From Nitriliruptoria bacterium (GTDB taxonomy: Bacteria > Actinomycetota > Nitriliruptoria > Euzebyales > Egibacteraceae), in the NCBI GenBank assembly GCA_003550425.1, contig PUKE01000239.1:1-36046 (forward strand): DNA of 36,046 bases, given 5' to 3'. Shown piece by piece: positions 1-8,442 of this stretch (position 1 is the stretch's first letter; each line of letters opens with the position of its first letter). The notes beneath the pieces are model-generated. The model was not told the DNA's origin. It searched no databases and was given only the letters and a program-made list of their open reading frames with translations. The position numbers and the translations under genes are program-made.

Positions 1-1235
1 CCGAGCGCCTCGGCGACGAGCTCGGAGTCCTCCATGCAGCGCAGCGCGTCGTCGAGGTTGCGCGGCAGCGACTGGATGCCCGCGGCGCGACGCTCCACCT
101 CGGTGAGCTCGAAGATGTTGTCGGTGGACTCCGGTGGCAGCTCGTAGCCCTTCTCGATGCCGCGCAGCCCCGCCGCGATCATGACCGAGAAGGCGAGGTA
201 GGGGTTGCAGGCCGGGTCGGGCGCGCGGAACTCCAGCCGCGCCGAGGCGGGCTTGTCAGGCTTGTACTGCGGCACCCGCACCAGCGCCGAGCGGTTGTAG
301 CGGCCCCACGAGATGAACACCGGCGCCTCGAAGGGAGCGGGCGGCTCGTAGGCGACCAGCCGCTTGTAGGAGTTCACCCACTGGCAGCACACCGCGGCGA
401 TCTCGCGCGCGTGGACGAGCAGCCCGGCGGTGAACTGCTTGGCGACGTCGGACATGCGGTAGCGGTCGCGGTCGTCGTAGAAGGCGTTGGTGTCGCCCTC
501 GAACAGCGACAGGTGGGTGTGCATGCCGCTGCCGGGCTGATCCGCGAGGGGCTTGGGCATGAAGGTCGCGTAGACGCCCCGGTGCATGGCCGTCTCCTTG
601 ACCACCAGGCGGTAGGTCATGAGGTTGTCGGCCATCGTCAGCGCGTCGGCGTAGCGCAGGTCGATCTCGTGCTGGCTCGGGGCGATCTCGTGGTGGGAGT
701 ACTCGACGCTGATGCCCATCTGCTCGAGCGTCTGGATCACGCGGCGACGGAAGTCGCTCTGCACGTCCAGCGGGGTCAGGTCGAAGTAGCTGCCGCGGTC
801 CAGCGGCGTGGGGTCGTCGGGGCCCCGGAACAGGAAGAACTCCATCTCGGGGTGGACATAGAAGGTGAAGCCGAGCTCCGCGGCACGCGCGAGGTTGCGG
901 CGCAGCACGTGCCGCGGGTCGGCGGCGAAGGGCTGGCCCTCGGGCGTGCGGATGTCGCAGAACATCCGCGCCACCCCGGCGTCCTCCGGCCGCCAGGGCA
1001 GGACCTGGAAGGTGGAGGCGTCGGGGACCGCGAGCATGTCGGACTCCTGCACGCGCGCGAAGCCCTCCACCGCCGAGCCGTCGAAGCCGATGCCCTCGTT
1101 GAACGCCTGCTCCAGCTCGGAGCTGGTGATCGCCACGGACTTGAGCATCCCGAGGACGTCGGTGAACCACAGCCGCACGAAGCGGATGTCGCGCTCCTCG
1201 ACGGTGCGCAGCACGTACTCCTGCTGGCGGTCCAT
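1..1235 (-). CDS. glnA2: Glutamine synthetase, GlnA2-like (GSI-alpha), 3' end cut by window edge
   Basis: This gene makes glutamine from glutamate, ammonia and ATP in the cytosol. About 411 codons are visible; the last few dozen lie beyond base 1. The N-terminus (MDRQQEYVLRTVEERDIRFV) closely follows mycobacterial GlnA2 as I remember it. Visible family blocks are GFDGSAVEGFARVQESDM, HPEMEFFLF, GSGMHTHLSLFEGD and NRSALVRVP. The Arg in GFARVQESDM is the residue tied to feedback control in GSI-alpha enzymes. The adenylylation motif NLYDLPP of GSI-beta is not seen; the matching stretch reads NIFELTEVERR. The ATG at 1235 follows GGAGG by 7 nt. The gene lies 96 bp downstream of amt on the same strand, with a strong hairpin between. 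It is absent from the ORF track because its stop is outside the window. Confidence 0.95.
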   Translation of the reverse strand, partial: MDRQQEYVLRTVEERDIRFVRLWFTDVLGMLKSVAITSSELEQAFNEGIGFDGSAVEGFARVQESDMLAVPDASTFQVLPWRPEDAGVARMFCDIRTPEGQPFAADPRHVLRRNLARAAELGFTFYVHPEMEFFLFRGPDDPTPLDRGSYFDLTPLDVQSDFRRRVIQTLEQMGISVEYSHHEIAPSQHEIDLRYADALTMADNLMTYRLVVKETAMHRGVYATFMPKPLADQPGSGMHTHLSLFEGDTNAFYDDRDRYRMSDVAKQFTAGLLVHAREIAAVCCQWVNSYKRLVAYEPPAPFEAPVFISWGRYNRSALVRVPQYKPDKPASARLEFRAPDPACNPYLAFSVMIAAGLRGIEKGYELPPESTDNIFELTEVERRAAGIQSLPRNLDDALRCMEDSELVAEAL

Positions 1236-1275
1236 GCCTGCCTCCGGTGCGCCGCGGTGACCCGTGTGCAGGGAG

Positions 1276-1281
1276 ATCCTA
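1276..1281 (-). promoter_or_regulatory. Possible -10 box for glnA2
   Basis: TAGGAT on the minus strand lies directly after the amt-glnA2 hairpin and about 40 nt before the glnA2 start. No convincing -35 box is seen, because that position falls inside the hairpin. It would allow glnA2 to be transcribed apart from amt. This is a weak inference. Confidence 0.25.
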
Positions 1282-1311
1282 GTGGGCCGCGCCGACCACG
1301 GCGCGGCCCAC
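1282..1311 (-). terminator. 12-bp perfect hairpin between amt and glnA2
   Basis: GTGGGCCGCGCC and its exact reverse complement GGCGCGGCCCAC flank a 6-nt loop. It starts 20 bp after the amt stop. No T-run follows, as is common for actinobacterial terminators. It probably ends or attenuates the amt transcript before glnA2. Confidence 0.65.
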
Positions 1312-1331
1312 TCGGCAGGCGGCGTCGCGCG

Positions 1332-2699
<1,368 letters not shown>

Positions 2700-2830
2700 C
2701 GAGCATCCTCCGCGTCGCAGCGTCGAGACCGACGGCGCGCCCCCGGCGCCCGCCGAGGCCTCTCCCGGTGGGGTCGGCCGCCCCGACCCGGCCACGTCCC
2801 AGCGACGCGACCCGTTCCGGGGCGAGGCGA

Positions 2831-2836
2831 ACGGTA
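2831..2836 (-). promoter_or_regulatory. Possible -10 box for amt
   Basis: TACCGT on the minus strand lies 10 bp downstream of the GlnR-like box, so the box would cover the -35 region as expected for an activator. The 5' leader would be about 125 nt. The assignment rests on position and a partial consensus match only. Confidence 0.35.
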
Positions 2837-2846
2837 GGAAGGGGGC

Positions 2847-2886
2847 GTGTCCCCTCGGTCACCGACACGTTTCGAGCCGGTGAAAC
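2847..2886. promoter_or_regulatory. GlnR-type nitrogen-control box between amt and nadE
   Basis: Read toward amt, the minus strand shows GAAAC-N6-GTGAC-N6-GACAC, preceded at the same 11-bp phase by TTCAC. This matches the actinobacterial GlnR pattern of alternating GTnAC and GAAAC half-sites separated by 6 nt. On the plus strand the elements are GTGTC 2847, GTCAC 2858, GTTTC 2869 and GTGAA 2880. Placement before an ammonium transporter fits the known GlnR regulon. The same box lies about 150 bp upstream of nadE, which uses glutamine. The rest of the 340-bp gap 2700-3039 shows no gene. Confidence 0.65.
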
Positions 2887-3039
2887 CTGCGGCTGCGGTC
2901 CACCGCCGACGCCGGCGCGATGCTCCCGGACGCCCTCGGGGCGCCCATGGGGGCGCCCACGGCAGGCCCGGCCCGCGCGTGCGACAGTTCCGCTCGCCGG
3001 GCGCGAGCGACCCGCCCAGCCGCGACCCTCGAGGAGCCC

Positions 3040-4695
3040 ATGCGATTGGCGCTGGCACAGCTGCACCCCCACGTCGGCGACCTCGACGGCAACGTCGAGC
3101 GCATCGCGCAGGCCTATGCGCAGGGCTGCGAGCGCGGCGCCGACCTGGTCTGCGCCCCCGAGCTGGCCGTGACCGGCTATCCCCCGGAGGACCTGCTGCG
3201 CAAGCCCGCGTTCACCGCCGCCAGCGAGGCGGCGGTGCACGACCTCGCGGCCCGCACCGGGGCGACGGCGCTCGTGGTCGGCTTCGTCGAGCCGGTCGGG
3301 GGCGCCGACGTGCGCACCCGCCCCGTCGCCGCGCTGCCGGGGCTGCCGCCCCTGGCCAACGCCGCCGCGGTGCTGCGCGAGGGCCGGGTGGAGCGGGTCT
3401 ACCGCAAGCAGCTCCTGCCCAACTACGGGGTCTTCGACGAGGCCCGCTACTTCCGCGCCGGCGTCGAGCCGGTGGTCGTGGACGTCGCGGGGGTGCCCGT
3501 CGGCGTGACGGTCTGCGAGGACCTGTGGGACGCCGCGGGGCCCGTGGCGGCCGCGCAGCAGGCGGGCGCGGCGCTGGTGGTCAACCTCAACGCGAGCCCC
3601 TACCACCGTGGCAAGCGCGCCGAGCGCGAGGCCTGGGCGCGCCACCACGCCGCCCGCGGCACGGCCATCGCCTACCTGAACGCCGTGGGGGGCCAGGACG
3701 AGGTCGTGTTCGACGGCGACTCGTTCGTGATGGATGCCGCGGGGCGCGTGCCCGCCCGCGGCGCGCAGCTGGCCACCGACCTCGTGGTGGCCGACGTGGA
3801 CGCGGGCGGCACGGTGGACCCAGCCGCGCCGCCCGCGCCGCGCCTGGAGCCGCTGGCCGAGACCTGGGCGGCGCTGGTCCGCGGCACCGGCGACTACGCG
3901 CGCAAGAACGGGTTCCCCGGCGCCCTCGTGGGCGTGTCCGGGGGGATCGACTCCGCGCTGACCGCGGCGATCGCGGTCGACGCGCTCGGCGCCGACGCCG
4001 TCACCTGCGTGGGCATGCCCTCCCCCATCTCCTCCGCGCACTCGCGGCGGGACGCGCGTGAGCTCGCCACCAACCTCGGCACGGGATGGTGGGAGCTGCC
4101 CATCGCGGCGCCGCTCTCAGCCTTCGAGCAGGTCCTGGCTCCCGCCTGGGAGGGTCACGACGCCGCGCTCGCGCACGAGAACCTGCAGTCGCGGATCCGC
4201 GGCACCCTGCTCATGAGCCTGTCCAACGCGCGCGGCGACCTGCTGCTGGCCACCGGCAACAAGAGCGAGTACGCGGTGGGCTACGCGACCCTGTATGGGG
4301 ACATGGCCGGCGGCTTCGCGGTGCTCAAGGACGTGCCCAAGCTGCTGGTCTATGAGCTCGCGCGCTATGCCAACGACGCCGCGGGCCGCGAGCGCATCCC
4401 AGAGTCCACCCTGACCAAGCCGCCGTCGGCCGAGCTGCGCCCCGACCAGCGCGACACCGACTCGCTGCCCGACTACGCCGAGCTGGACCCCATCCTCGAG
4501 GCCTACGTCGAGCAGGACCGCACCGTGGAGGAGATCGCCGCGGAGGGCTTCGACCCGCACGTGGTGGCGCGCATCTCGCGCTTGGTCGACCGCGCGGAGT
4601 ACAAGCGGCGACAGGCCGCGCCAGGGGTCAAGATCACGCCGCGAGCGTTCGGCAAGGACCGGCGCCTGCCGATCACGCAGGCCTGGACGCGCTGA
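3040..4695 (+). CDS. nadE: Glutamine-dependent NAD+ synthetase
   Basis: This enzyme converts deamido-NAD+ to NAD+ using ATP and ammonia released from glutamine. The N-terminal nitrilase-fold glutaminase carries the Glu (APELAVTGYPPEDLL), Lys (YRKQLLPNYGVFDE) and Cys (VTVCEDLWD) of the active triad. The C-terminal synthetase has the PP-loop GVSGGIDSALT and NKSEYAVGYATLYGDMAGGFAVLKDVPK. At 551 aa it is the short two-domain form, not the roughly 680-aa mycobacterial form. The ATG at 3040 has GAGGAG 3 nt upstream and begins the nitrilase domain (MRLALAQLHPHVGD); the track ORF start is earlier and has no domain support. Its last 23 bp overlap the end of the convergent EAL gene. Confidence 0.95.
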   Translation: MRLALAQLHPHVGDLDGNVERIAQAYAQGCERGADLVCAPELAVTGYPPEDLLRKPAFTAASEAAVHDLAARTGATALVVGFVEPVGGADVRTRPVAALPGLPPLANAAAVLREGRVERVYRKQLLPNYGVFDEARYFRAGVEPVVVDVAGVPVGVTVCEDLWDAAGPVAAAQQAGAALVVNLNASPYHRGKRAEREAWARHHAARGTAIAYLNAVGGQDEVVFDGDSFVMDAAGRVPARGAQLATDLVVADVDAGGTVDPAAPPAPRLEPLAETWAALVRGTGDYARKNGFPGALVGVSGGIDSALTAAIAVDALGADAVTCVGMPSPISSAHSRRDARELATNLGTGWWELPIAAPLSAFEQVLAPAWEGHDAALAHENLQSRIRGTLLMSLSNARGDLLLATGNKSEYAVGYATLYGDMAGGFAVLKDVPKLLVYELARYANDAAGRERIPESTLTKPPSAELRPDQRDTDSLPDYAELDPILEAYVEQDRTVEEIAAEGFDPHVVARISRLVDRAEYKRRQAAPGVKITPRAFGKDRRLPITQAWTR

Positions 4696-5833
4696 CCGCC
4701 GACGAGTGGCGCCGACCGGCGCCGCGCCGCAGCAGGCCGCTCAGCGGCTGGGGCGCGCCGAAGCGGTAGCCCTGGGCGAGCTCGACGCCCAGGTGGCGCA
4801 CGGCGCGCTCGTCCTCGTCGCGCTCCACCCCCTCGACCACGGTGCTGGAGCCCAGCCCGGCGGCGAAGTCCCGCAGGACCGCCACCAGCGAGGCGGCTGC
4901 CGTGTCGGCGGTGAGGTCGCGCATCAGCCCCCGGTCGAGCTTGAGGACGTCGGGACGCATCCGCAGCACGTGGCGCATGGAGGCGAAGCCGGCGCCGACG
5001 TCGTCCACCGCCAGGCGCAGGCCCTTGGCCCGCAGGGGCGCGAGCACCGCGTTGAGCTGGGCATAGTCCTCGACGGCATCGTGCTCGGTGAGCTCGACGA
5101 TGACGCGCTCGACGGGGACCTCGTGCAGCAGCGGGGTGACGGCGCCGCTGGCCAGCACCGGGGCGGACAGGTTGAGCGACAGGAACCAGTCCGAGGGCAG
5201 CGCGGCGAGGCCCTCGAGCCCGACCGCGGCCGCGCGCACCTCCAGGGGCGTGCGCAGCCCCGCGGCGCTCGCCGCCCGCAGCCAGCGCGCCGGGGATGGC
5301 GACGACCCGGCGGCAGACTCGGTCGGGAACCTGGCCAGGGCCTCGACGCCCACGACGTGGCCGCCCGGGAGCGACACGATCGGCTGGAAGTGCGCGCCGA
5401 GCCGTCCGGGCTCGAGCACGGAGGCGATCCGGTCGTGCGTCAGCCCGGAGGCGTTGCTGCGCTCGCCGAGCCTGCCGAGCCGCTGCCCGAGCAGGCGCGC
5501 GGCCAGCGCGAGGGCCTCCTCCTGGTCGGCTCGCTCGTCGACGGCGAGCACGCCCAGGGAGCGCTCGCCGTCGGTGACGGGCTGCGTCCGCTGGCCGGCG
5601 CGGGCCCCTGGCTCGTCGCCGAGATGGAGCGTCACGGTGACGCACAGCTGCTCGGCGACCGTCTCCAGGATCCGTGCCACCTCGGGGTCGTGGGCAGCGG
5701 GTCGTCCAGCGGACTCGTGGACCAGCGCGGCAGCACCGGGGACGGCCTGGATGACCGCGCCCTCGAGCGGGGGGGTCGAGAGCACGCGGCCGGCGCGGCG
5801 TCGGCCATCGCGCGCGGGGGTGGGGAAGGTCAT
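4673..5833 (-). CDS. EAL-domain cyclic-di-GMP phosphodiesterase with N-terminal sensor-like region
   Basis: The 386-aa soluble protein probably hydrolyses cyclic-di-GMP. Residues about 1-125 are variable and may be a degenerate GAF-like sensor. The EAL domain (about 135-370) keeps the residues needed for catalysis: GVEALARF (EAL), LNLS, ELTEH, AVDDVGAG (paired Asp), LKLDRGL, VVEGVE and QGYRFGAP. It is therefore predicted active rather than a binding-only domain. No GGDEF domain or membrane span is present. The ATG at 5833 has GGAGA 6 nt upstream. It overlaps the nadE 3' end by 23 bp tail to tail. A TTGACA-type promoter with an inverted repeat lies about 80-130 bp upstream. Confidence 0.9.
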   Translation of the reverse strand: MTFPTPARDGRRRAGRVLSTPPLEGAVIQAVPGAAALVHESAGRPAAHDPEVARILETVAEQLCVTVTLHLGDEPGARAGQRTQPVTDGERSLGVLAVDERADQEEALALAARLLGQRLGRLGERSNASGLTHDRIASVLEPGRLGAHFQPIVSLPGGHVVGVEALARFPTESAAGSSPSPARWLRAASAAGLRTPLEVRAAAVGLEGLAALPSDWFLSLNLSAPVLASGAVTPLLHEVPVERVIVELTEHDAVEDYAQLNAVLAPLRAKGLRLAVDDVGAGFASMRHVLRMRPDVLKLDRGLMRDLTADTAAASLVAVLRDFAAGLGSSTVVEGVERDEDERAVRHLGVELAQGYRFGAPQPLSGLLRRGAGRRHSSAVSASRPA

Positions 5834-5911
5834 CGTGTCTCCGAGGCGTGCCTCGGTGGCCGGTCACGTCATCGGGGTCGGGGCCGGGTGCCTTGGAACG
5901 TCACGCGCGAA

Positions 5912-5962
5912 GTTCAACGCATGGCGCCAACCCTTGTCAATTCCGCTATGCGTTGCACGCAT
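5912..5962 (-). promoter_or_regulatory. Promoter and inverted-repeat operator candidate before the EAL gene
   Basis: On the minus strand TTGACA (5940-5935), a perfect -35 box, is followed after 17 bp by TTGAAC, a poor -10 box. CAACGCAT (5915-5922) and ATGCGTTG (5948-5955) form an 8-bp inverted repeat flanking the -35 box, and a third half-site ACGCAT follows at 5957-5962. The stretch is less GC-rich than its surroundings. It partly overlaps the dtd stop codon. A regulator binding here is an inference. Confidence 0.45.
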
Positions 5963-6386
5963 GACTGAGCGTGAGCGTCACGGGCCCGTCAGCGGTGAGC
6001 CGGATCTGCATGTGGGCCCCGAAGACCCCGCGTGCGCACGGGACCGTCAGCGCGTCGCAGTAGGCCTCGTAGAGCCGCTCCCCCTCCGCCGGGTCAGCGG
6101 CGGCCACGAAGGAGGGACGGCGTCCCTTGCGCGCGTCCCCGTAGAGCGTGAACTGGCTGATGGCCAGCACCGCGCCGCCGACCTCCTCGCAGGAGCGGTT
6201 CATGCGACCGTCCTCGTCGGCGAAGACGCGCACCTGCTCGGTCTTGGCCGCGAGCCAGGTGGCGTCGGCCTCGCAGGACTCGCGCCCCACGCCGACGAGC
6301 GCCACCAGCCCCAGGCCGATCGCCCCGACCTGCTCGCCATCCACCGACACGCTCGCGTCCTGGACGCGCTGGAGGACCACCTGCAT
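5946..6386 (-). CDS. dtd: D-aminoacyl-tRNA deacylase
   Basis: This 146-aa cytosolic enzyme removes D-amino acids wrongly attached to tRNA. It starts MQVVLQRVQDASVSVDGE and carries the two family active-site blocks, AISQFTLYGDARKGRRPSF and the GP motif in LTADGPVTLTL. Length agrees with the family (about 145 aa). The track ORF begins 69 codons earlier, but that extension is a translation of the upstream tandem repeats and is not coding. The ATG at 6386 fits the family start. It is followed by the EAL gene on the same strand after about 112 bp that hold the EAL promoter. panB is divergent. Confidence 0.94.
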   Translation of the reverse strand: MQVVLQRVQDASVSVDGEQVGAIGLGLVALVGVGRESCEADATWLAAKTEQVRVFADEDGRMNRSCEEVGGAVLAISQFTLYGDARKGRRPSFVAAADPAEGERLYEAYCDALTVPCARGVFGAHMQIRLTADGPVTLTLSHACNA

Positions 6387-6466
6387 CGTGCTGCGCCTTC
6401 CGACGGGGCCACGCCCGGCAGGCTCGCGGTCCGACCGGCTGACCGGGCACCATGGCCGGCAAGCCT

Positions 6467-6553
6467 GCCCGCACCAGGACGCGGGCGCCACCGATCGCCC
6501 GCACCCGAGCGCGGGCGCCACCGATCGCCCGCACCAGGACGCGGGCGCCACCA
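6467..6553. repeat. Three tandem 30-bp repeats between dtd and panB
   Basis: The unit GCCCGCACCAGGACGCGGGC-GCCACCGATC occurs at 6467-6496 and 6497-6526 (with four to five changes in the middle) and again from 6527, degenerating after about 26 bp. The array occupies most of the divergent promoter region of dtd and panB. It has no start codon or ribosome site of its own. Confidence 0.8.
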
Positions 6554-6585
6554 CGGAGCCGTCGTCGCGAGGAGCAGGACGCCCC

Positions 6586-7404
6586 ATGAGCACAGCGCCC
6601 GACCCTCCGGCCCGCGCGGTGCGGATCTCGGACCTCGCTCGCTGGAGGGAGGCAGGACAGCGCTTCGCGATGCTGACCGCCTACGACGCGCCGACCGCGA
6701 GGCTGCTGGAGGCGGCGGGCATCCCCGTGCTGCTGGTCGGCGACTCGGTGGCCGATGCGGTGCTGGGGCGCTCGGGGACCGTCGGGGTCACCCTCGAGGA
6801 GATGGTGCACCACACCGCGGCGGTCGCACGAGGCACCGAGCGGGCGCTGGTGGTGGCCGACCTCCCGTTCGGCTCGTATCAGGTGACCGTCGAGGACGGC
6901 ATGCGCGCGGCGCTGCGGCTCGTCGGGCAGGGCGGGGCGCATGCGGTCAAGGCCGAGGGGGCGCAGGTGGAGCTGTGCGCGCGGCTGGTGCGAGCCGGCG
7001 TGCCGTTCATGGGCCATGTCGGGCTGACGCCACAGGCGGTGCATCAGCTCGGCGGCTACCGCGTGCAGGGCCGCGACGCGCAGGCGGCACAGCGCCTGCA
7101 GCGGGAGGCCCAGGAGCTGGCCGAGGCCGGGGCCTTCGCCGTGGTGTTGGAGGCGGTGCCGGCCGCGCTGGCCGCCGAGATCACCGCCGCGCTGCCGGTG
7201 CCCACGATCGGGATCGGCGCGGGGGCGGGCTGCGACGCCCAGGTGCTGGTCACCCACGACCTGCTCGGCCTCGGGTCGGGTCCCGCGCCGCGATTCGTCA
7301 AGGCCTACGCCGACCTCGCAGGGGTCATCACCGACGCGGCGACGCGCTTTCGCGAGGACGTGGCGCGCGGGGAGTTCCCCGACGCGGAGCACGCCTACGA
7401 CTAG
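6586..7404 (+). CDS. panB: 3-methyl-2-oxobutanoate hydroxymethyltransferase
   Basis: PanB makes ketopantoate from 2-oxoisovalerate and methylene-tetrahydrofolate, the first committed step of pantothenate and CoA synthesis. The 272-aa protein has the family blocks LTAYDAPTARLLE, VGDSVADAVLG, VADLPFGSY, VKAEG and MGHVGLTPQ. Metal ligands are expected at about D53, D92 and E124, and the catalytic Glu at about E189 (VVLEAVP). The PTIGIGAG and HDLLGL blocks close the barrel. The ATG at 6586 follows AGGAG by about 11 nt. Upstream lies the tandem-repeat array; downstream is the convergent adenosyltransferase. panC and panD are not in this window. Confidence 0.95.
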   Translation: MSTAPDPPARAVRISDLARWREAGQRFAMLTAYDAPTARLLEAAGIPVLLVGDSVADAVLGRSGTVGVTLEEMVHHTAAVARGTERALVVADLPFGSYQVTVEDGMRAALRLVGQGGAHAVKAEGAQVELCARLVRAGVPFMGHVGLTPQAVHQLGGYRVQGRDAQAAQRLQREAQELAEAGAFAVVLEAVPAALAAEITAALPVPTIGIGAGAGCDAQVLVTHDLLGLGSGPAPRFVKAYADLAGVITDAATRFREDVARGEFPDAEHAYD

Positions 7405-7429
7405 GCTGCGGCGGCTCGTCGCAGGTCGG

Positions 7430-8017
7430 TCAGGCGAGTGAGCCGTCCGACCCCGAGGGCGGCGTCGGCTCGGCCCGCGTGCGCGTGTACTCGCCGCCCT
7501 CGACGGCGCGCGCGAGCACGAACAGGTAGTCCGACAGCCGGTTGAGGTAGCGCAGCACCGCGTCCTCGGGCAGCAGCCCGTTGCGGTCCATGGCCACCAC
7601 GGCGCGCTCGGCGCGCCGGGCGATCGTGCGCCCGAGGTCGATCGCGGCGCCGGCTGGTCGCTGCCCGGGGACGACGAACTCCTGCGGCAGTGGGTGCTCG
7701 GCGGTCAGGGCGTCGATGCGTGCCTCGAGGCGCTCGATCATCGCCTCGGTCACGCGGGAGACCTCGTCCACCAGGCGGTCCCAGTGGTCAGCGCGGGTGG
7801 CGAGCTGGGCGCCCACGATGAACAGCTCGCGCTGGACCTGCAGGACGGCGTCGTGCCAGCGGGGCGCGTCCACGAGGTGGGCCCGCGCGAGGCCGAGCGC
7901 GCTGATCGCCTCATCGGTGGTGCCGTAGGCGTCGGTGCGCGCGTCGTCCTTGTCGACGCGTCCGCCGAACAGCAGGCCCGTCGTGCCGTCGTCGCCCCGT
8001 CGGGTGTAGACCTTCAC
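7430..8017 (-). CDS. Corrinoid adenosyltransferase, PduO type (ATP:cob(I)alamin)
   Basis: This enzyme transfers the adenosyl group of ATP to cob(I)alamin to make coenzyme B12. The 195-aa protein has the N-terminal ATP loop VYTRRGDDGTTGLLFGG, the RRAERAV helix and the C-terminal YLNRLSDYLFVLAR, all typical of the PduO/MMAB family. The last 20 or so residues are a disordered acidic tail. Translation starts at GTG 8017, preceded by GGAG and by a TACAAT -10 candidate about 53 bp upstream. It is convergent with panB (25 bp apart) and divergent from the 78-aa gene. No B12 riboswitch or B12-dependent enzyme is seen here. Confidence 0.92.
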   Translation of the reverse strand: MKVYTRRGDDGTTGLLFGGRVDKDDARTDAYGTTDEAISALGLARAHLVDAPRWHDAVLQVQRELFIVGAQLATRADHWDRLVDEVSRVTEAMIERLEARIDALTAEHPLPQEFVVPGQRPAGAAIDLGRTIARRAERAVVAMDRNGLLPEDAVLRYLNRLSDYLFVLARAVEGGEYTRTRAEPTPPSGSDGSLA

Positions 8018-8069
8018 GCTCCCGCTCTCCTCGCGCCTGGACCGGCTGCTGCGCCGTTGCCGAGCGCGG

Positions 8070-8075
8070 ATTGTA
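8070..8075 (-). promoter_or_regulatory. Possible -10 box for the PduO-type gene
   Basis: TACAAT on the minus strand stands out in a very GC-rich gap and lies about 53 bp before the GTG start at 8017. No good -35 box is seen at 16-18 bp. Confidence 0.4.
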
Positions 8076-8098
8076 GGGTCCGCGCCGACCGTTGCTCG

Positions 8099-8128
8099 TT
8101 GCCCTCGAGCACGGCCGCGGAGTATCGT
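8099..8128 (+). promoter_or_regulatory. Possible promoter of the 78-aa gene
   Basis: TTGCCC (8099-8104) and TATCGT (8123-8128) are spaced by 18 bp, about 50 bp before the proposed GTG start. Both are partial consensus matches. Confidence 0.35.
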
Positions 8129-8178
8129 CAGGCCCTGTCCGCTCGCGCCCGCGGGCCCCTTGCGACCACGGAGTGTCG

Positions 8179-8415
8179 GTGACCAGCTCGCCCAGGCAGG
8201 AGTTCAGGGTCCTCGACCGCATCCGACACGGCTATCAGGGAGCGGTCCTCTACGACGTCCAGCTGCAGCGGGTGGCCACCGGCGAGCTGCTGTGGTCGCG
8301 CACCTTCTCGTCGGCCGACGAGGCGCGCGTCTTCCTGGACGCGATCGACGAGGACCTGCGTGATCTGGACCTCACCAGCTTCCGGCGCAAGTACGGGGTG
8401 CCGTCCGGGGTCTGA
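8179..8415 (+). CDS. Small conserved-looking protein of unknown function (78 aa)
   Basis: I do not recognise a family. Starting at GTG 8179, which has GGAG 5 nt upstream, it encodes 78 aa with a strand-rich front (FRVLDRIRHGYQGAVLYDVQL..GELLWSRTF) and a helical acidic end (SADEARVFLDAIDEDLRDLDLTSFRRKYGV). There is no signal peptide, membrane span or Cys. An alternative GTG at 8173 would add two residues; the track start at 8092 has no ribosome site. It is divergent from the adenosyltransferase, has its own promoter candidate, and is convergent with mgtE. Strong GC3-type codon use and compact gene spacing support real coding. Confidence 0.75.
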   Translation: MTSSPRQEFRVLDRIRHGYQGAVLYDVQLQRVATGELLWSRTFSSADEARVFLDAIDEDLRDLDLTSFRRKYGVPSGV

Positions 8416-8442
8416 TCGTCGCCTGGTCCGAGCCGCTCGTCG

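Noticed and set aside
6467-6553. Tandem repeats as a CRISPR array
   Set aside because: The units are directly adjacent with no unique spacers, and no cas gene is present. The same applies to the repeats at 15499-15570.
6387-6593. 69-codon N-terminal extension of dtd in the ORF track
   Set aside because: It is a translation of the 30-bp tandem repeats (ten-residue periodicity), it overlaps the start of the divergent panB gene, and the family start is at ATG 6386.
8018-8178. Cobalamin riboswitch before the PduO-type gene
   Set aside because: No B12-box-like sequence was found in the short leader, and only a -10-like TACAAT stands out.
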